Origin: Brevundimonas sp.
GTDB taxonomy: Bacteria; Pseudomonadota; Alphaproteobacteria; Caulobacterales; Caulobacteraceae
Reading direction: 5' to 3'
NCBI RefSeq assembly: GCF_027484365.1
Contig: NZ_JAIXTC010000031.1
Location: 62,001 to 126,000, forward strand
Length of the DNA stretch: 64,000 nucleotides
A program made the position numbers and the translations under genes. The notes below the pieces were generated by a model that had not been told where the DNA came from, did not search any database, and was given only the letters and a program-made list of their open reading frames with translations. Positions within the stretch are counted from its first letter, which is position 1, and each line of letters begins with the position of its first letter. Of the stretch, positions 63,431 through 64,000 are shown one piece after another.

Positions 63431-63569
63431 GCGCACGGCGGCGATAGCCGTCGTTCTCGCGCGAAAGGGTGAGGGGCTGGTGCCAACCGGTGAGGGCTGC
63501 CCCTCACCCTTTCGGCTGGCGCATCGCTAACGCTCTGCGAGCCTCAAGCCCTCTCCCGCCTGGAGAGGG
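63405..63569. repeat. 165-bp palindromic element at the convergent gene ends
   Basis: Each end is an imperfect self-palindrome of about 21 bases (63405-63425 and 63549-63569); the inner arms AAAGGGTGAGGGGC (63464-63477) and GCCCCTCACCCTTT (63499-63512) are perfect. It covers the 3-prime ends of mnmH and the glycosyltransferase gene, so both proteins end in LSRRERA. Confidence 0.85.
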
Positions 63570-64000
63570 AAAACATCTGCACAATCCGCTCCGCCGCCAC
63601 CGCCGCTCCATCCTCGCGCGACGCCACGACCCCCAGCCGTGTCGCGGTCCCGACCAGCGTCGGATCGGCGAGCATCCGGTCCAGCACCGTCGCGACCCGC
63701 CCGGCCCGGTAGGCGCGGCGGCTCAGGGTCGCCCCGCACCCCAGCCGCACGATCCGCGCCCCATTGTCGAACTGGTCCCCCAGGAACGGCACGACCATTT
63801 GCGGCCGCCCCGCGCGCAGGGCCTGCTGCGTCGTCCCGACCCCGCCCTGGTGCACGATGGCCGCTGCGCGCGGGAACAGCTTCGAATAGGGCGCATAGGG
63901 CAGGGCGATCGCATCCGGCCCGTCGGCGACACCGGGGTCTCCCTCCGGCCCGACCAGCAGGACGGCGCGGCGACCCATCCGCCGGGCCGCCTTCAGGCTC
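63544..64000 (-). CDS. Glycosyltransferase (UGT/MGT-type), C-terminal part
   Basis: Partial, open at the right edge; the stop is at 63544. The visible 150 residues contain the nucleotide-sugar site IVHQGGVGTTQQALRAGRPQMVVPFLGDQFDNGARI, which is the C-terminal signature of GT1-type macrolide or sterol glycosyltransferases with the His-Gly-Gly-x-Gly loop. The acceptor is unknown. The C-terminus LSRRERA is encoded by the palindromic element and matches the mnmH end. Confidence 0.88.
   Translation of the reverse strand, partial: SLKAARRMGRRAVLLVGPEGDPGVADGPDAIALPYAPYSKLFPRAAAIVHQGGVGTTQQALRAGRPQMVVPFLGDQFDNGARIVRLGCGATLSRRAYRAGRVATVLDRMLADPTLVGTATRLGVVASREDGAAVAAERIVQMFSLSRRERA

Overview
The window is GC-rich, densely coded chromosomal DNA from an alphaproteobacterium. 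Gene content and style point to the Caulobacterales, most likely Brevundimonas or a close relative: B12-dependent methylmalonyl-CoA mutase, many small lipoproteins, SleB-type hydrolases, an HWE kinase, an Ada/AlkA-like regulator, nadABC in one operon, and GGAAC-N16-CGTT promoter elements of the EcfG general stress response. This assignment is inferred from gene content, not from a marker gene. I found no rRNA, tRNA, CRISPR array, insertion sequence or prophage.

Layout. 1-2639: end of mutA and complete mutB (propionyl-CoA to succinyl-CoA). 2641-11248, mostly minus strand: a small lipoprotein, mnmC, an Ala-rich lipoprotein with a clear terminator, motA, an acyl-CoA synthetase, a PQQ-type sugar dehydrogenase lipoprotein, a lipocalin and a DUF5666-like lipoprotein. 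11487-15388: an FAD oxidoreductase, then a surface protein with seven exact 168-bp FG-GAP repeats and an IPTL-CTERM tail. 15601-22204: an ABC exporter pair, small envelope proteins, a DsbA-like oxidoreductase and a chemoreceptor. 22367-24689: an accessory islet with an HTH protein, a GIY-YIG nuclease, a full-length DpnI-family endonuclease and palindromic repeat elements. 24950-31772: uvrB, an extensin-like lipoprotein, a SnoaL-like protein, an AraC regulator, a helical-repeat periplasmic protein and a PEP mutase/isocitrate lyase family enzyme.

31769-36944 combines DNA alkylation repair with small regulator cassettes: an aberrant MGMT, a membrane protein/Xre pair with tandem operators, a PadR/HAAS pair, and an Ada-like regulator that has lost most of its AlkA glycosylase core, followed by a canonical Ogt. 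36941-41043: a TPR-like hybrid kinase and ilvA. 41286-45769: nadA, a site-2 protease, nadB and nadC, preceded by a palindromic operator. 45822-55800 looks like a stress-response neighbourhood, with two SleB-family hydrolases, dps, a PAS/GAF hybrid kinase, and an HWE kinase next to a single-domain response regulator; several genes here carry EcfG-type promoters. 55813-64000: trxB, an ELM1-family protein, greA, a GST, an erythromycin-esterase-like protein, selD-mnmH, and the end of a glycosyltransferase.

Functional links. MnmC (first 5 kb) and SelD/MnmH (last 3 kb) act on the same wobble uridine U34 of tRNA; no selenoprotein machinery is visible between them. Three alkyltransferase or regulator genes form an adaptive response region that appears partly degraded. 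Palindromic elements of 50-180 bp sit between genes at four places. One supplies a ribosome binding site, and another supplies the last codons and stop codons of two convergent genes.

The strongest candidates for follow-up are the DpnI homologue in a lineage expected to methylate GANTC rather than GATC, the set of EcfG-type promoters around the sensor kinases, and the glycosylase-deleted Ada/AlkA protein.
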